From assembly GCA_039918615.1 (NCBI GenBank), contig JBDSHG010000056.1:1-16038 (forward strand): a stretch of DNA of 16,038 bases. Reading direction: 5' to 3'. The notes under the pieces are model-generated. The model made no database searches, was not told the origin of the DNA, and saw nothing but the letters and a program-made list of their open reading frames with translations. The position numbers and the translations under genes are program-made. This stretch comes from FEN-1250 sp039918615. Its GTDB lineage: Bacteria > Gemmatimonadota > Gemmatimonadetes > Gemmatimonadales > Gemmatimonadaceae. Below, one piece after another: positions 6,457 through 14,765 of the stretch (position 1 is the first letter of the stretch; each line of letters opens with the position of its first letter).

Positions 6457-8102
6457 TGGGTTTGCGCGTCGGAATGTCAACGATCGGCGTTGCGCTCGTT
6501 GCACTCTCGTGGTCTGCGCGGAAGGCCGAAGCGCAGGGCATCCCCGACTCCGTCGCGGGGCGTACGATCGTCACGTACGTAACCGGCCAATCCGTCTACA
6601 TCGGCGCCGGCCGCCTGGACGGCGTGTGGCTGGGAAGCCGTGTGATGATCGTACGCGGCGGCGGACCGGTCGCCGAGCTCCGCGTCCGCTATCTGTCCTC
6701 GCATGGAGCATCGTGCGAGGCGTCGGCTAGCGCGTCGTCGATTCTCCCGGGTGACAGTGTACGCTTTTCGGTGGAGCCTGCGACTTCGCCATCGCACGAC
6801 AGCAGTGTAACGACGGTGGCGGCGGCGCGGCCGCGGTCCGCGCGCGCCATGAGCTGGTCGCGCAGCGCAGGGATCCGCGGGCGTGTGGGCGTGAGCTATC
6901 TGCTCGTGTCGCCGCGCGACAGCACGCAGGGGCGGATCTCGCAACCTGCGGCCGACCTTCGCGTTGAGGGCTACAATGTTGGCGGCTCGTCGCTTTCATT
7001 CGTCGTCGATGCACGCACACGCCGGACCTACCTCGATCCGGCGGCCGGGGCGTCGAGCTCCGATGGCGGAACACGGGTCTATCAGGCGTCGCTCTCGTGG
7101 ACGGATGTACACTCTGGAGCTCGCGTGACGCTGGGGCGGCAGTATTCGAATCCGCTCTCGCCGGTGAGCCTGTACGATGGCGCCACCGCGGAGCTGGACA
7201 AGCAGCGATGGGCGGTGGGGCTCTTTGGCGGAACGCAGCCGGACTATCAGTCGCTCTCGTTTTCCGGCGCGATACGCGAGTACGGCGGCTACCTGCAGCT
7301 ACACCAGGCGAAGCGGACGCCCGATCAATTCGGCTTGTTCAAGCGCTGGTCGATAACGCTGGGCGGCATCGACTCGTACGACTACTCCTCGCTCAATCGC
7401 GAGTTCATGTTCGCGCAGGTGCAGTACGCAGATCGCCGGCTCTTTCTCTTCGCCACGCAGGAGGTCGACTACAACCGCGGCTGGAAGCGCGACTTGGGAG
7501 AGGCCGTGCTCGCGCCCACCAGCACGTTCGCCACGGCGCAGCTGCAGTTGACCGATGCCGTCAGCGTACACACGGGATTCGACAATCGACGGAACGTGCG
7601 ACTCTACCGTGATTTCATCAGCCCTGAAACGTCGTTCGATGACAGCTTCCGGGAGGGGTACTGGGGCGGAGTCAATCTCACCGCCTTCAGACATCTGCGT
7701 CTCGGAGTCGATGCACGCGCGAGCAGCGGCGGTTCGTCGGGCCGCGCCAATTCCTACACGGGCACGGCCGGACTCGAGCGAGTGTTTCCATTCGAGGGAG
7801 GTCTGCGATTCCGGGCCACGCAGTATACGAGCGATCGTGTGAACGGCTGGCTCTACTCGGGAGCGGTCGGCGTTACCCCGGCGTGGCGGCTGCACCTCGA
7901 GCTCAACGGCGGCACGCGCGAGGATCGCTATCCGCCAGGGATTCTCACGTCTGATTCGCCGGCGGCGTCCGTCCGCTGGATAGGTGTGGATGCCGACGTC
8001 GGACTCGCGCGCTCGTGGTACCTCCTGCTGTCGGGGAGTCGCACGTCCGGCGGTGGCGAAGGAAACGATCAGCTCTACTTCACGCTCAGCTATCGCTTCT
8101 GA
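6456..8102 (+). CDS. Outer-membrane beta-barrel protein, putative porin partner of the cytochromes
   Basis: 548 residues. The start overlaps the preceding stop by one base (TGATG); an in-frame ATG at 6474 is an alternative. A signal peptide ends near AEA-QG (residues 25-28). Residues about 36-105 form a small beta-rich domain with YVTGQSVYIGAGRLDG and a later PGD turn, of a type seen at the N-terminus of secreted and envelope proteins. After an Ala/Ser/Arg linker, residues 140-548 are alternating amphipathic strands rich in Tyr, Gly and Ser. The protein ends YFTLSYRF, with the terminal Phe typical of BAM-inserted barrels. Position directly after two multihaem cytochromes suggests it is the outer-membrane sheath of an electron conduit, as MtrB-type porins are. 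It lacks the N-terminal CxxC of MtrB (only one Cys, C87), so it is not a plain MtrB homologue. Ordinary porin function remains possible. Confidence 0.78.
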   Translation: MGLRVGMSTIGVALVALSWSARKAEAQGIPDSVAGRTIVTYVTGQSVYIGAGRLDGVWLGSRVMIVRGGGPVAELRVRYLSSHGASCEASASASSILPGDSVRFSVEPATSPSHDSSVTTVAAARPRSARAMSWSRSAGIRGRVGVSYLLVSPRDSTQGRISQPAADLRVEGYNVGGSSLSFVVDARTRRTYLDPAAGASSSDGGTRVYQASLSWTDVHSGARVTLGRQYSNPLSPVSLYDGATAELDKQRWAVGLFGGTQPDYQSLSFSGAIREYGGYLQLHQAKRTPDQFGLFKRWSITLGGIDSYDYSSLNREFMFAQVQYADRRLFLFATQEVDYNRGWKRDLGEAVLAPTSTFATAQLQLTDAVSVHTGFDNRRNVRLYRDFISPETSFDDSFREGYWGGVNLTAFRHLRLGVDARASSGGSSGRANSYTGTAGLERVFPFEGGLRFRATQYTSDRVNGWLYSGAVGVTPAWRLHLELNGGTREDRYPPGILTSDSPAASVRWIGVDADVGLARSWYLLLSGSRTSGGGEGNDQLYFTLSYRF

Positions 8103-8109
8103 CAGAGGC

Positions 8110-8114
8110 GGAGG
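8110..8114 (+). promoter_or_regulatory. Ribosome-binding site of the zinc-ribbon gene
   Basis: GGAGG lies 4 nt before the ATG at 8119 and fixes this start rather than the further-upstream open frame that overlaps the barrel gene. Confidence 0.7.
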
Positions 8115-8118
8115 ATCG

Positions 8119-8658
8119 ATGACGTCCATGGTTTCCACTGTTACCGCATGCCCCGCGTGCGCGACGCCGGGGCAGGGCCGCTTTTGCGAAAATTGCGGAG
8201 CCGAAAGGAACACGCCGCACTGCACCTCCTGCGGTGCGCTCCTCGCCTCCGGAGCTCGCTTCTGCAGCCGGTGTCGGGACACTTCTTCAGTTCCCGCGGC
8301 CGCGCCCCGAATGCGATCGGAGACGTGGGTGCCATGGGCCATGACCGGCGTCGCCCTCGTGCTCGTCGCCTTCGTCGCAGGCCAGCGTGTAGGAAGCGGC
8401 TCGCCCTCGCCCGCCGCCGCACCACGAGCCTCGCTCGCGGCGAGACCGGTAACGAATGACGGAGCGATCGTCAACGCGCCCGACATTTCGGCGTTGTCTC
8501 CACGCGAGCGCGTCGATCGGTTGTACGATCGGATCATGCGCCTCGATACCGAAGGCAAGAAAGACAGCGTTGGGTTCTTCTCGAACATGGCCATCCCCGG
8601 CTACGGGATGCTGCCGTCTATGGATGAGGATCTGCGATACGATCTCGGGCGTATCTAG
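8119..8658 (+). CDS. Zinc-ribbon single-pass membrane protein, cut by an in-frame TAG
   Basis: 179 residues, starting 16 nt after the barrel gene, so possibly the operon's last member. Two zinc-ribbon halves occupy the N-terminus: C11/C14/C23/C26 and C35/C38/C49/C52. A transmembrane helix lies near 71-88, followed by an Ala/Pro-rich linker and a helical segment (121-179) that contains FFSNMAIPGYGMLP. The frame ends at TAG 8656-8658 but continues open for another 82 codons in the same phase with the same codon bias and sensible helical protein. The natural product is therefore probably about 261 residues, with a TPR-like C-terminal half. The two explanations are a nonsense mutation or error, or a natural split with re-initiation, because AGGAGG overlaps the stop. 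Function unknown. Confidence 0.68.
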   Translation: MTSMVSTVTACPACATPGQGRFCENCGAERNTPHCTSCGALLASGARFCSRCRDTSSVPAAAPRMRSETWVPWAMTGVALVLVAFVAGQRVGSGSPSPAAAPRASLAARPVTNDGAIVNAPDISALSPRERVDRLYDRIMRLDTEGKKDSVGFFSNMAIPGYGMLPSMDEDLRYDLGRI

Positions 8659-8662
8659 GAGG
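8657..8662 (+). promoter_or_regulatory. Shine-Dalgarno-like AGGAGG overlapping a stop codon
   Basis: AGGAGG shares two bases with the in-frame TAG at 8656-8658 and precedes GTG codons at 8662 (too close) and 8677 (14 nt away). It could permit re-initiation after termination. Coincidence is possible, because the ancestral codons (an x-AG codon followed by GAG GTG) would produce most of the motif. Confidence 0.3.
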
Positions 8663-8907
8663 TGGCGGGCGCGCTCGTGCTCGCGCGGGCACAGGCGGAC
8701 ACCATCCTTCGCACGAACCCGACGCATCTGCTCGGGCTCTCACTCGGCATGCGTACGGCGCGGGCACTGGACGATACGGCGGGCGCTCGCGCCTTCGGCG
8801 TGCGGCTGCTCGCCGCCAATCGATCCGAACACGCGAAGGCGCTTCCAGAATACAGCAGACACGCCTCCGACATCGCGGCGGCCATTCAGGAAGCAAAAAA
8901 GAAGTAG
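8659..8907 (+). pseudogene. C-terminal continuation of the zinc-ribbon protein beyond the TAG
   Basis: In the same frame as the preceding gene, codons after TAG encode EVAGALVLARAQADTILR and onward to a Lys-rich end and TAG (8905-8907). The content is helical and TPR-like (ADTIL-x4-THLLGLSLG pattern, then an amphipathic helix). It could be translated separately: AGGAGG at 8657-8662 stands 14 nt before a GTG at 8677. More likely it is the severed tail of one ancestral protein. Confidence 0.55.
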
Positions 8908-8981
8908 CGCCCGCGGCTTCCCACGCGCTAGAATGGTGGATTCGTCGTTGTCCTCGCAAACTCATCGCCGAGAACATCCGG

Positions 8982-10544
8982 ATGAACGTCACTCGATGGC
9001 CCCGCTCGTGCGCGCGCCTCGTCTGGATCGTTGGCGCAATCGTGATCGCGTCGCAACGCATCGTCGGCCAGGAGATGCCCGACTCCGGCATCGCGCATCA
9101 CGACGCGCACGTCAAGGCTTCGCTCACCGGCATCGAGCCTCGACGCGGACAGATCAGCTTCGCCACCTCCGCGAACCCCGCAGCGCATCGCGCGTTCATT
9201 CGCGGCATGTTGTATCTGCACAACTTCCACTATCCGCAGGCCGCCGCGTCCTTTCGCGAGGCGCAGGCGCTCGACTCCGGTGACGTGATGTCGTACTGGG
9301 GCGAGGCCGTCAGCTACACGCATCCAGTGTGGAACGAGCAGGACACGGCCGCCGCGCGGGCCGCGCTCCGCCGTCTCGCGCCTACAGCCGTCGCGCGCCT
9401 CGCATAGGCGCGCACGAAGCGCGAGCGCGCCTGGCTGGCGACGGCCGAGGCGTTGTACGATGACGATGTGAGCAAGGCGAGACGCGATACGCTGTTCTCC
9501 GCGAGCCTCGCATCGCTGCGCGCCGCGTATCCCACCGACGTGGACGCGCAGCTCTTCTGCGCGCTCTCGCTCCTCGGCCTCAATCAGGGCGATCGCGACG
9601 TGCCGACGTATCTCAAGACGTACGCGATCGCGCGGCGAGTGTTCCTGGCGCACCCTAATCATCCGGGTGCGGCGCACTACGTAATTCATGCGGTGGACGA
9701 TCCCGCGCACGCGTCGCTCGGGCTCGCCGCCGCGCGCGCGTATAGCCGAATTGCACCGGACGCTTCGCATGCGCAGCACATGACCTCGCACATCTTCATC
9801 GCGCTCGGCATGTGGGACGATGTAATCGCCGCGAATGTGCGCGCGCAGCAGCCGCCGAAGCCGGGCACGCGCGTGACGTACGGACACGGCGTGCAGTGAA
9901 GGGTGGAGACGACAGCCGCGACGCGGAGATCGAGAGCCGGTCGCATCTCGTGTTCGATCGCGCGGCGTACGTCGCGGACACTCGCGAATGGCGCTCGCCG
10001 CTCGCGATGCTCGCGATCGACACCGCCTCGCTCGGTGTGCACGAACTGGCGGCGAACGATCTCGCGCTCGGATTGGCTGCGCTTGGACACGCCGAACCGG
10101 CGCGTGCGGATTCGATCGTCGCGAGGCGAGGGAGAGAAGGCGATCGCGATGCTGGCCGCTGCTGGGGCGCAGGACGACTCGCTACCGTTCGCCTTCGGTC
10201 CGCCGGTGGAGATCGTGTCGCCGCACGAGCTGGCGGGGGCGTATCTGCTTGAGCTGCGAAGGGCGAGCGACGCGGCGCGCGAGTACACGCTGGCGCTTGC
10301 GGGCGCGCCGGGGAGATCGACGGCGCTGATCGGACTCGCGACGGCGCAGCTCGAACGCGGACGGCGCGCGGAGGCGCGTCGCACGTATCTGCGCGCCGCG
10401 AAGAATCTCGCGGGCGGAGACAGCGCGGCGCTGCGGGCGATTGCGGAGCTGCGTGCGCGGCTCGATGCGCCGGTGGGAGCGGCGTCCGCCACGAAGAAAC
10501 GAATAAGGCATGCGATCACATCGCAGTTGCGGTATGATCCATGA
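8982..10544 (+). pseudogene. Broken gene for a secreted tetratricopeptide-repeat protein
   Basis: Coding potential runs through the whole interval but in pieces. Piece one (8982-9407) has a signal-like N-terminus ending near IVG-QE, then MLYLHNFHYPQAAASFREA and SYWGEAVSYTHPVWNEQD, typical of a family of secreted TPR proteins. It stops at TAG 9405-9407. The same frame resumes at once (RERAWLATAEALYDDD) and continues through HPNHPGAAHYVIHAVDDPAHA and HMTSHIFIALGMWDD to TGA at 9897-9899. Sense then continues in another frame (HLVFDRAAYVADTREWRSPL, to about 10120). It then returns to the original frame (EKAIAMLAAAGAQDDSLPF, PHELAGAYLLELRRA) to the stop at 10542-10544. One nonsense codon, two frameshifts and probably a small deletion near 9890 mean that it is a decayed gene, unless the assembly has errors. 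The original product would be around 520 residues with periplasmic TPR repeats. Confidence 0.75.
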
Positions 10545-10722
10545 TAGTGCTCTGATTATGTCACTATACTGTTCCCAAAATGCCTTTATAATCGCCATTT
10601 TTGCTCTCGACGCTCGATTGCTTTCCGAAACTCGCGACCCGCAGCAACAGAAGGCCATCGCCGCGCGTTGAGCCTCGGGCGCCGTGCGACCGCACCGCGC
10701 GCGAACCCGTTCGAGGCTCACC
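10545..10722. other. AT-richer intergenic region before the dehydrogenase gene
   Basis: 178 bp without a supported gene. The part from 10540 to 10610 is clearly richer in A/T than its surroundings, as expected of a promoter region for the downstream gene. No tRNA-like or repeat structure is seen. Confidence 0.45.
10587..10592 (+). promoter_or_regulatory. Possible -10 box for the SDR gene
   Basis: A perfect TATAAT lies in the AT-rich patch, about 130 nt before the ATG at 10723. No good -35 hexamer stands at 16-18 nt upstream (CTATAC at 17 nt is poor), so this is a weak prediction. Confidence 0.35.
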
Positions 10723-11517
10723 ATGGATCTGCAGCTCAAGGGGAAAACCGCACTCGTCAGCGGCTCCACGCTCGGCATCGGCTTCGCCATCGCGAACACG
10801 CTCGCGCGCGAGGGCGCGACGGTCATCGTCAACGGGCGCACGCAAGCCCGTATCGACGACGCCATTGCGCGCATCACGAAGGAGAATCCGGGTGCGCGGC
10901 TGCGCAGCGCTGCGGGCGATCTGTCCACGGTGCGGGGGGTCGAGTCGGTCGCGAACGATTTTCCGGATGTCGACATCCTCGTCAACAACGTCGGCGCCTT
11001 CGAGGCGAAGCCCTTCTTCGACATCCCCGATGCCGACTGGCAGTTCATGTGGGAGATGAACGTGATGAGCGGCGCGCGACTGAGCCGCCAGTACATGCGC
11101 GGGATGCTGAGTCGCAACTGGGGGCGCATCATCTTCATCTCGAGCGAATCGGGGCTCAACCTTCCCGGCGAGATGATTCACTACGGCGTGACGAAGACCG
11201 CGCAGCTGGGACTCTCGCGCGGACTCGCGGAGCTTACCGTCGGCACCGCCGTCACGGTGAACGCGATCCTTCCCGGCCCGACGCGCACCGAAGGCGTCGA
11301 GGACTGGCTGCAGGGGCTCGCGAAGCAGAAGGGACTGTCGCTGGCCGAGGTGGAGAAGGACTTCTTCGAGAAGACGCGTCCATCGTCGCTGATTCGGCGG
11401 TTCGCGGATCCATCGGAGGTGGCGTCGCTCGTCGCATACGTCGCGAGCCCTCTGTCCGCTGTTACAAATGGCGCGTCGCTGCGCGCCGAGGGCGGAATCA
11501 TCCACAGCATCGGCTGA
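10723..11517 (+). CDS. Short-chain dehydrogenase/reductase (SDR), classical type
   Basis: 264 residues, the usual size for a classical SDR. The nucleotide-binding turn is SGSTLGIG (13-20) and Arg39 after beta-2 favours NADP(H). NNVG (88-91) replaces the usual NNAG. The catalytic set N113, S141, Y154 and K158 is complete (YGVTK), and PGP-T (184-187) follows. It should be a cytosolic oxidoreductase of an alcohol, ketone or acyl-type substrate; the substrate cannot be told. GAGG 8 nt upstream supports the ATG at 10723 rather than the in-frame ATG at 10684. It is probably transcribed alone: a broken gene lies upstream and the kinase gene converges 11 bp downstream with no room for separate terminators. 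Confidence 0.9.
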   Translation: MDLQLKGKTALVSGSTLGIGFAIANTLAREGATVIVNGRTQARIDDAIARITKENPGARLRSAAGDLSTVRGVESVANDFPDVDILVNNVGAFEAKPFFDIPDADWQFMWEMNVMSGARLSRQYMRGMLSRNWGRIIFISSESGLNLPGEMIHYGVTKTAQLGLSRGLAELTVGTAVTVNAILPGPTRTEGVEDWLQGLAKQKGLSLAEVEKDFFEKTRPSSLIRRFADPSEVASLVAYVASPLSAVTNGASLRAEGGIIHSIG

Positions 11518-11528
11518 CGAACGAACGC

Positions 11529-14500
11529 TCAGCTCTGCGAGATGATCGGAAGTGTCAGTACGAAGGTCGCGCCCTTGCCCGCATCGCTTTGCACGGAGAT
11601 GTCGCCGTGCATCGCGCGGGCGAGGTCGCGGCTGATCGCCAGGCCGAGCCCGACACCCTGCTGCCGCTCGGGTGTGAGATGGCGGTCGACCTGCACGAAG
11701 GGATCAAAGATCGTCTGCAGCTTACCGCGCGGAATGCCGCGCCCCGTATCCTCAACGATTACGCGCGCCGTTTGGTCGGTGAGCTCGCAGCTCAACGTGA
11801 TGCGCCCGCCGCCCTCGGTGAACTTCACCGCGTTCCCCATCAGATTGAGCAGAATCTGATCGAGCTTCTCGCGATCGGCACGCACGCGCACGTGAGTGTC
11901 GCAAGGCCGGTACTCGTAGGCGACACCCTTCGTCCGCAGCTGCGGCGCGATCAGTGCCTCCATTCCCGCCAGCGCATCGTCGAGCACGACATCCGATAAG
12001 TGTAGCTCGACCGTTCCCGCCTCCAGCCTCGCGTAATTCAGGATGTCGTTGATCAGCACGAGAAGGTGCTGGCTCGCGCGCCTGATGCGCCGAAGATCCT
12101 CGCGCTGCAAATCCGTCACGGGCCCGCGCACGCCCATCTCGAGCAAGTCCACGTAGCCGGACACGGCATTCAACGGCGTGCGCAGCTCGTGCGACATCGT
12201 CGTGAGGAAGATCGCCTTCGCGGCATTCGCCGCCTCCGCATCGCGCCGCGCCTGCTGCTCGCCCTCGAGCAGCTCCTCGCGCTCGGTCACATCGTGGCTG
12301 ACGCCGAGGAAGCTGACGGGCTCCCCGTTCTCATCGGTGCGCAGGCGCGCGAAGCCCTCGAGCCAGCGCACGGCGCCATCCTTCCGTAGAAAGCGATACT
12401 TGATGTGATAGGTCGGCGTGCGATCCGCGAGCGTGCGGCCGATCTCCTCCGCCACGCGCTCGCGATCGTCCGGATGGATGTACGAGCCGAACTCCTCCCG
12501 CGATCCCGAGAAGCTGCCCTCGGCCAGTCCGTGCATGCGCTCGGTCTGCGGCGACCACACGACGCGGTCGTTCGGGATGTCCCACTCCCACGAGCCGAGT
12601 CCGCCGGCCTCCATCGAGAGCACGAGCTTCGCCTCGCTCTCGCGCAGCCGAGCATTGCTCAGCGATTCAGCATCGCGCGCGCTGACCGTCTCGGCGAAGA
12701 GCTGCGTCCGCTCGATCGCGAGCGACATCCGCCGCGCGAGCTCCTGCACGCGCGTGATGTCGCTGGGGCCGAGAAAGTGGCCGGATTCCGCGGAGACGAT
12801 GGTGAGCGTGCCCTCCGTCTTCCCGTCGATCAGAATCGGCGCGATGACGTACGAGCGAAGTCCGAGCGCGAGGAGGAGATCGCGCTTCTCGATGTCCGCG
12901 ATCCCCGCATGGAGCATCTCATCGGTGATCTCGCTCGCCTCCACGACTCCCGAGCGCAGCACTTCGTAGATACCGGCCGGATCCGCGGGCGACGCCGGGT
13001 AACGGCGGTTGAAGTCGTCGGCGATCGCGAGCTTCGCAGGATCCGAGTGCACCGTCGCGATGCGGCGGAACGTTCCATTTGGCTCGACAAGGTCGACGGT
13101 GCACCAGTCGCCAAGCCGCGGAACAGCGAGCTGCGCGACCTCGCGCATCGCCGCCTCGATGTCGACGGACGACGCAAGCACCGCGCTCGCCTCCGCCAGC
13201 ACGCTCAGCCCCTCGGTCGCGCGGCGCTGGTCGTGCACATCGGTGCAGGTGCCGAACCAGCGCGTGATCTTCCCTGTCTCGTCGCGAAGCGGAAGCGCGC
13301 GACAGAGGAACCAGCGGTACGCGCCGTCATCGCCGCGGCGGAGGCGAGCCTCGGCCTCGAATGGGTCGCCGCTGCGAAACGAACGCTTCCACTTGTCGTC
13401 GACGTCGCGCGTGTCGTCCGGGTGCAGTGACTGGCGCCAGTTGCCACCCGTGGGCGAGGACGCACCGGTGTACGCGAGCCAGCGCCCGTTGAAGTACTCG
13501 TTGTCTCCCGACGAATTCGTCGACCACACGAGCTGCGGCATCGTCTCCGCGAGCGCGCGGAACGTGCGCTCGGCGTGCACGCGCGAGGTGACGTCGGTGA
13601 AGTAGACGGCGAGCCCTCGGCGCGACGGATATGCGCGCACCGAAAACCATTTCTCCAGCGGCTCGAAATACTCCTCGAAGCCGGCAACGATCTGCTCGCG
13701 CACCGCACGGCGGTACTCCGTCTCGAAGGTGGTGCCGATCGTCTCGGGAAATGTCTCCCAGATGCTCGAGCCGATAAGCGCTTCGCGCGGGCGGCCGAGC
13801 AGCGGCTCGGCGTTCTCGTTGAGATAGATGAATTTCCAGTCCTGATCGAGCGCGAAGAAGGCGTCGCCGATGCTCTCGAGAATCTCCGTCGCTTCGGTGC
13901 GCGCGAGTTCCGCGAGCGCCGTCTGCTCTCCGATGGCAACGAGTGCTTCGTCGCGCTCGGCGGCAAGACGAGTCTGCATTGCCGCGTCGCGGGCCAGCAG
14001 GACATTGACGAGCAAGGCGATGAGAAACGCGACACTGGTGCCGAAGATGACCACGAGAGTGACGTCGTCGGTGTAGCGCGTGATATCGGCGGACCATGAA
14101 GCGAGTCGCGCGCTTTGCTGATCGCGGACGGACTTCTCGATGCGGCGCGTGGCGCTCATCAAGTCGCGTCCGTGATTCGTCCTCACCATCGCAAGCGCGC
14201 TCTCGGTTCCCTGGGTGCGGCGCAGATGGATCGTCCGCGCGAGTTCCGCCATCCTCTCGTCGGAGAGCAGCGAGAGACTGTCGACTTCCAGCTTCGTTAC
14301 GGGATCGGGTCCGAGGGCGGTGACGGCGGTGCGAAGTCGAGCGGTGGCTGCGGGGAGCGAGTCGACGGCCTGGAGATACGGCGCGAGATAGTCCTCGGTA
14401 TCGGTGAGGAGGAAGCCCCGCTGGCCCGTCTCGGCGTTGGTGAGCAAGGCGAGCAGCTGATCGGCGGCGTCGGAGACCGCACGCGAGCGACGTCCATCCA

Positions 14501-14690
14501 GCCGAGCCTGTGCGATTTTCGATGTGCCCTGATGCGCAACGATCCCGACGAGCAGCACGAGGACCGGCGGCCCAAAGACGGCGGTGAGGCGCCGCCAGGT
14601 GAGACGCCAATACGAAAAGATCGAGCGGGGAGAAAGCCGCGCGACGGCCGTTCGCTTGTCGGCCGATGCTGAGCGGGTGGGCAGAGTCAT
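11529..14690 (-). CDS. Membrane-bound sensor histidine kinase: CHASE3-PAS-PAS-GAF-PAS-HisKA-HATPase
   Basis: 1053 residues. A first transmembrane helix (about 36-53), a CHASE3-type periplasmic domain with AETGQRGFLLT (86-96), and a second helix (about 210-233) come first. These are followed by PAS (about 265-370), PAS/PAC (about 375-488), GAF (about 494-662) and PAS/PAC (about 686-802, with a linking helix). HisKA follows, with phospho-acceptor H834 in SHELRTP. The HATPase has its N-box at LLNLMGNAVKF (N953), G1 DTGRGIP (981-987), F-box IFDPF and G2 GVGLGLAIS (1012-1020). All catalytic motifs are intact. There is no C-terminal receiver and no response regulator in the window, so the partner is encoded elsewhere. 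Multiple PAS/GAF modules suggest sensing of redox, light or small ligands, but no cofactor-binding residue is recognisable. The start has only a weak ribosome-binding site, and a large hairpin lies 31 nt upstream. Confidence 0.92.
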   Translation of the reverse strand: MTLPTRSASADKRTAVARLSPRSIFSYWRLTWRRLTAVFGPPVLVLLVGIVAHQGTSKIAQARLDGRRSRAVSDAADQLLALLTNAETGQRGFLLTDTEDYLAPYLQAVDSLPAATARLRTAVTALGPDPVTKLEVDSLSLLSDERMAELARTIHLRRTQGTESALAMVRTNHGRDLMSATRRIEKSVRDQQSARLASWSADITRYTDDVTLVVIFGTSVAFLIALLVNVLLARDAAMQTRLAAERDEALVAIGEQTALAELARTEATEILESIGDAFFALDQDWKFIYLNENAEPLLGRPREALIGSSIWETFPETIGTTFETEYRRAVREQIVAGFEEYFEPLEKWFSVRAYPSRRGLAVYFTDVTSRVHAERTFRALAETMPQLVWSTNSSGDNEYFNGRWLAYTGASSPTGGNWRQSLHPDDTRDVDDKWKRSFRSGDPFEAEARLRRGDDGAYRWFLCRALPLRDETGKITRWFGTCTDVHDQRRATEGLSVLAEASAVLASSVDIEAAMREVAQLAVPRLGDWCTVDLVEPNGTFRRIATVHSDPAKLAIADDFNRRYPASPADPAGIYEVLRSGVVEASEITDEMLHAGIADIEKRDLLLALGLRSYVIAPILIDGKTEGTLTIVSAESGHFLGPSDITRVQELARRMSLAIERTQLFAETVSARDAESLSNARLRESEAKLVLSMEAGGLGSWEWDIPNDRVVWSPQTERMHGLAEGSFSGSREEFGSYIHPDDRERVAEEIGRTLADRTPTYHIKYRFLRKDGAVRWLEGFARLRTDENGEPVSFLGVSHDVTEREELLEGEQQARRDAEAANAAKAIFLTTMSHELRTPLNAVSGYVDLLEMGVRGPVTDLQREDLRRIRRASQHLLVLINDILNYARLEAGTVELHLSDVVLDDALAGMEALIAPQLRTKGVAYEYRPCDTHVRVRADREKLDQILLNLMGNAVKFTEGGGRITLSCELTDQTARVIVEDTGRGIPRGKLQTIFDPFVQVDRHLTPERQQGVGLGLAISRDLARAMHGDISVQSDAGKGATFVLTLPIISQS

Positions 14691-14720
14691 GTGGCTCGGG
14701 TGAGAACGTGCTGCCGAATA

Positions 14721-14764
14721 GCGACGGCCGGATTCGCTCAGTATTCAGCGAATCCGGCCGTCGC
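14721..14764 (-). terminator. Perfect 18-bp inverted repeat, possible terminator or leader structure
   Basis: GCGACGGCCGGATTCGCT (14721-14738) is the exact reverse complement of 14747-14764, with an 8-nt loop. It lies after the minus-strand gene ending at 14822 and before the kinase start at 14690. On neither strand is it followed by a T-run, so it is not a textbook intrinsic terminator. It could be a Rho-assisted terminator, an RNA-processing or stability element, or an attenuator in the kinase leader. Confidence 0.5.
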
Positions 14765-14765
14765 G

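Noticed and set aside
310..8594. Long open frames opposite or out of phase with the cytochrome operon, e.g. 4516-5883 minus and 7299-8594 minus
   Set aside because: They are Arg/Ala-rich shadows of GC-rich coding strands. The genes on the plus strand have clear motifs and signal peptides.
8656..9407. Two in-frame TAG codons as a sign that TAG is reassigned to an amino acid
   Set aside because: TAG is also the apparent genuine terminal stop at 8905-8907 and at the end of the minus-strand gene (14822-14824), and the TPR gene carries frameshifts as well. Decay or sequence error is simpler.
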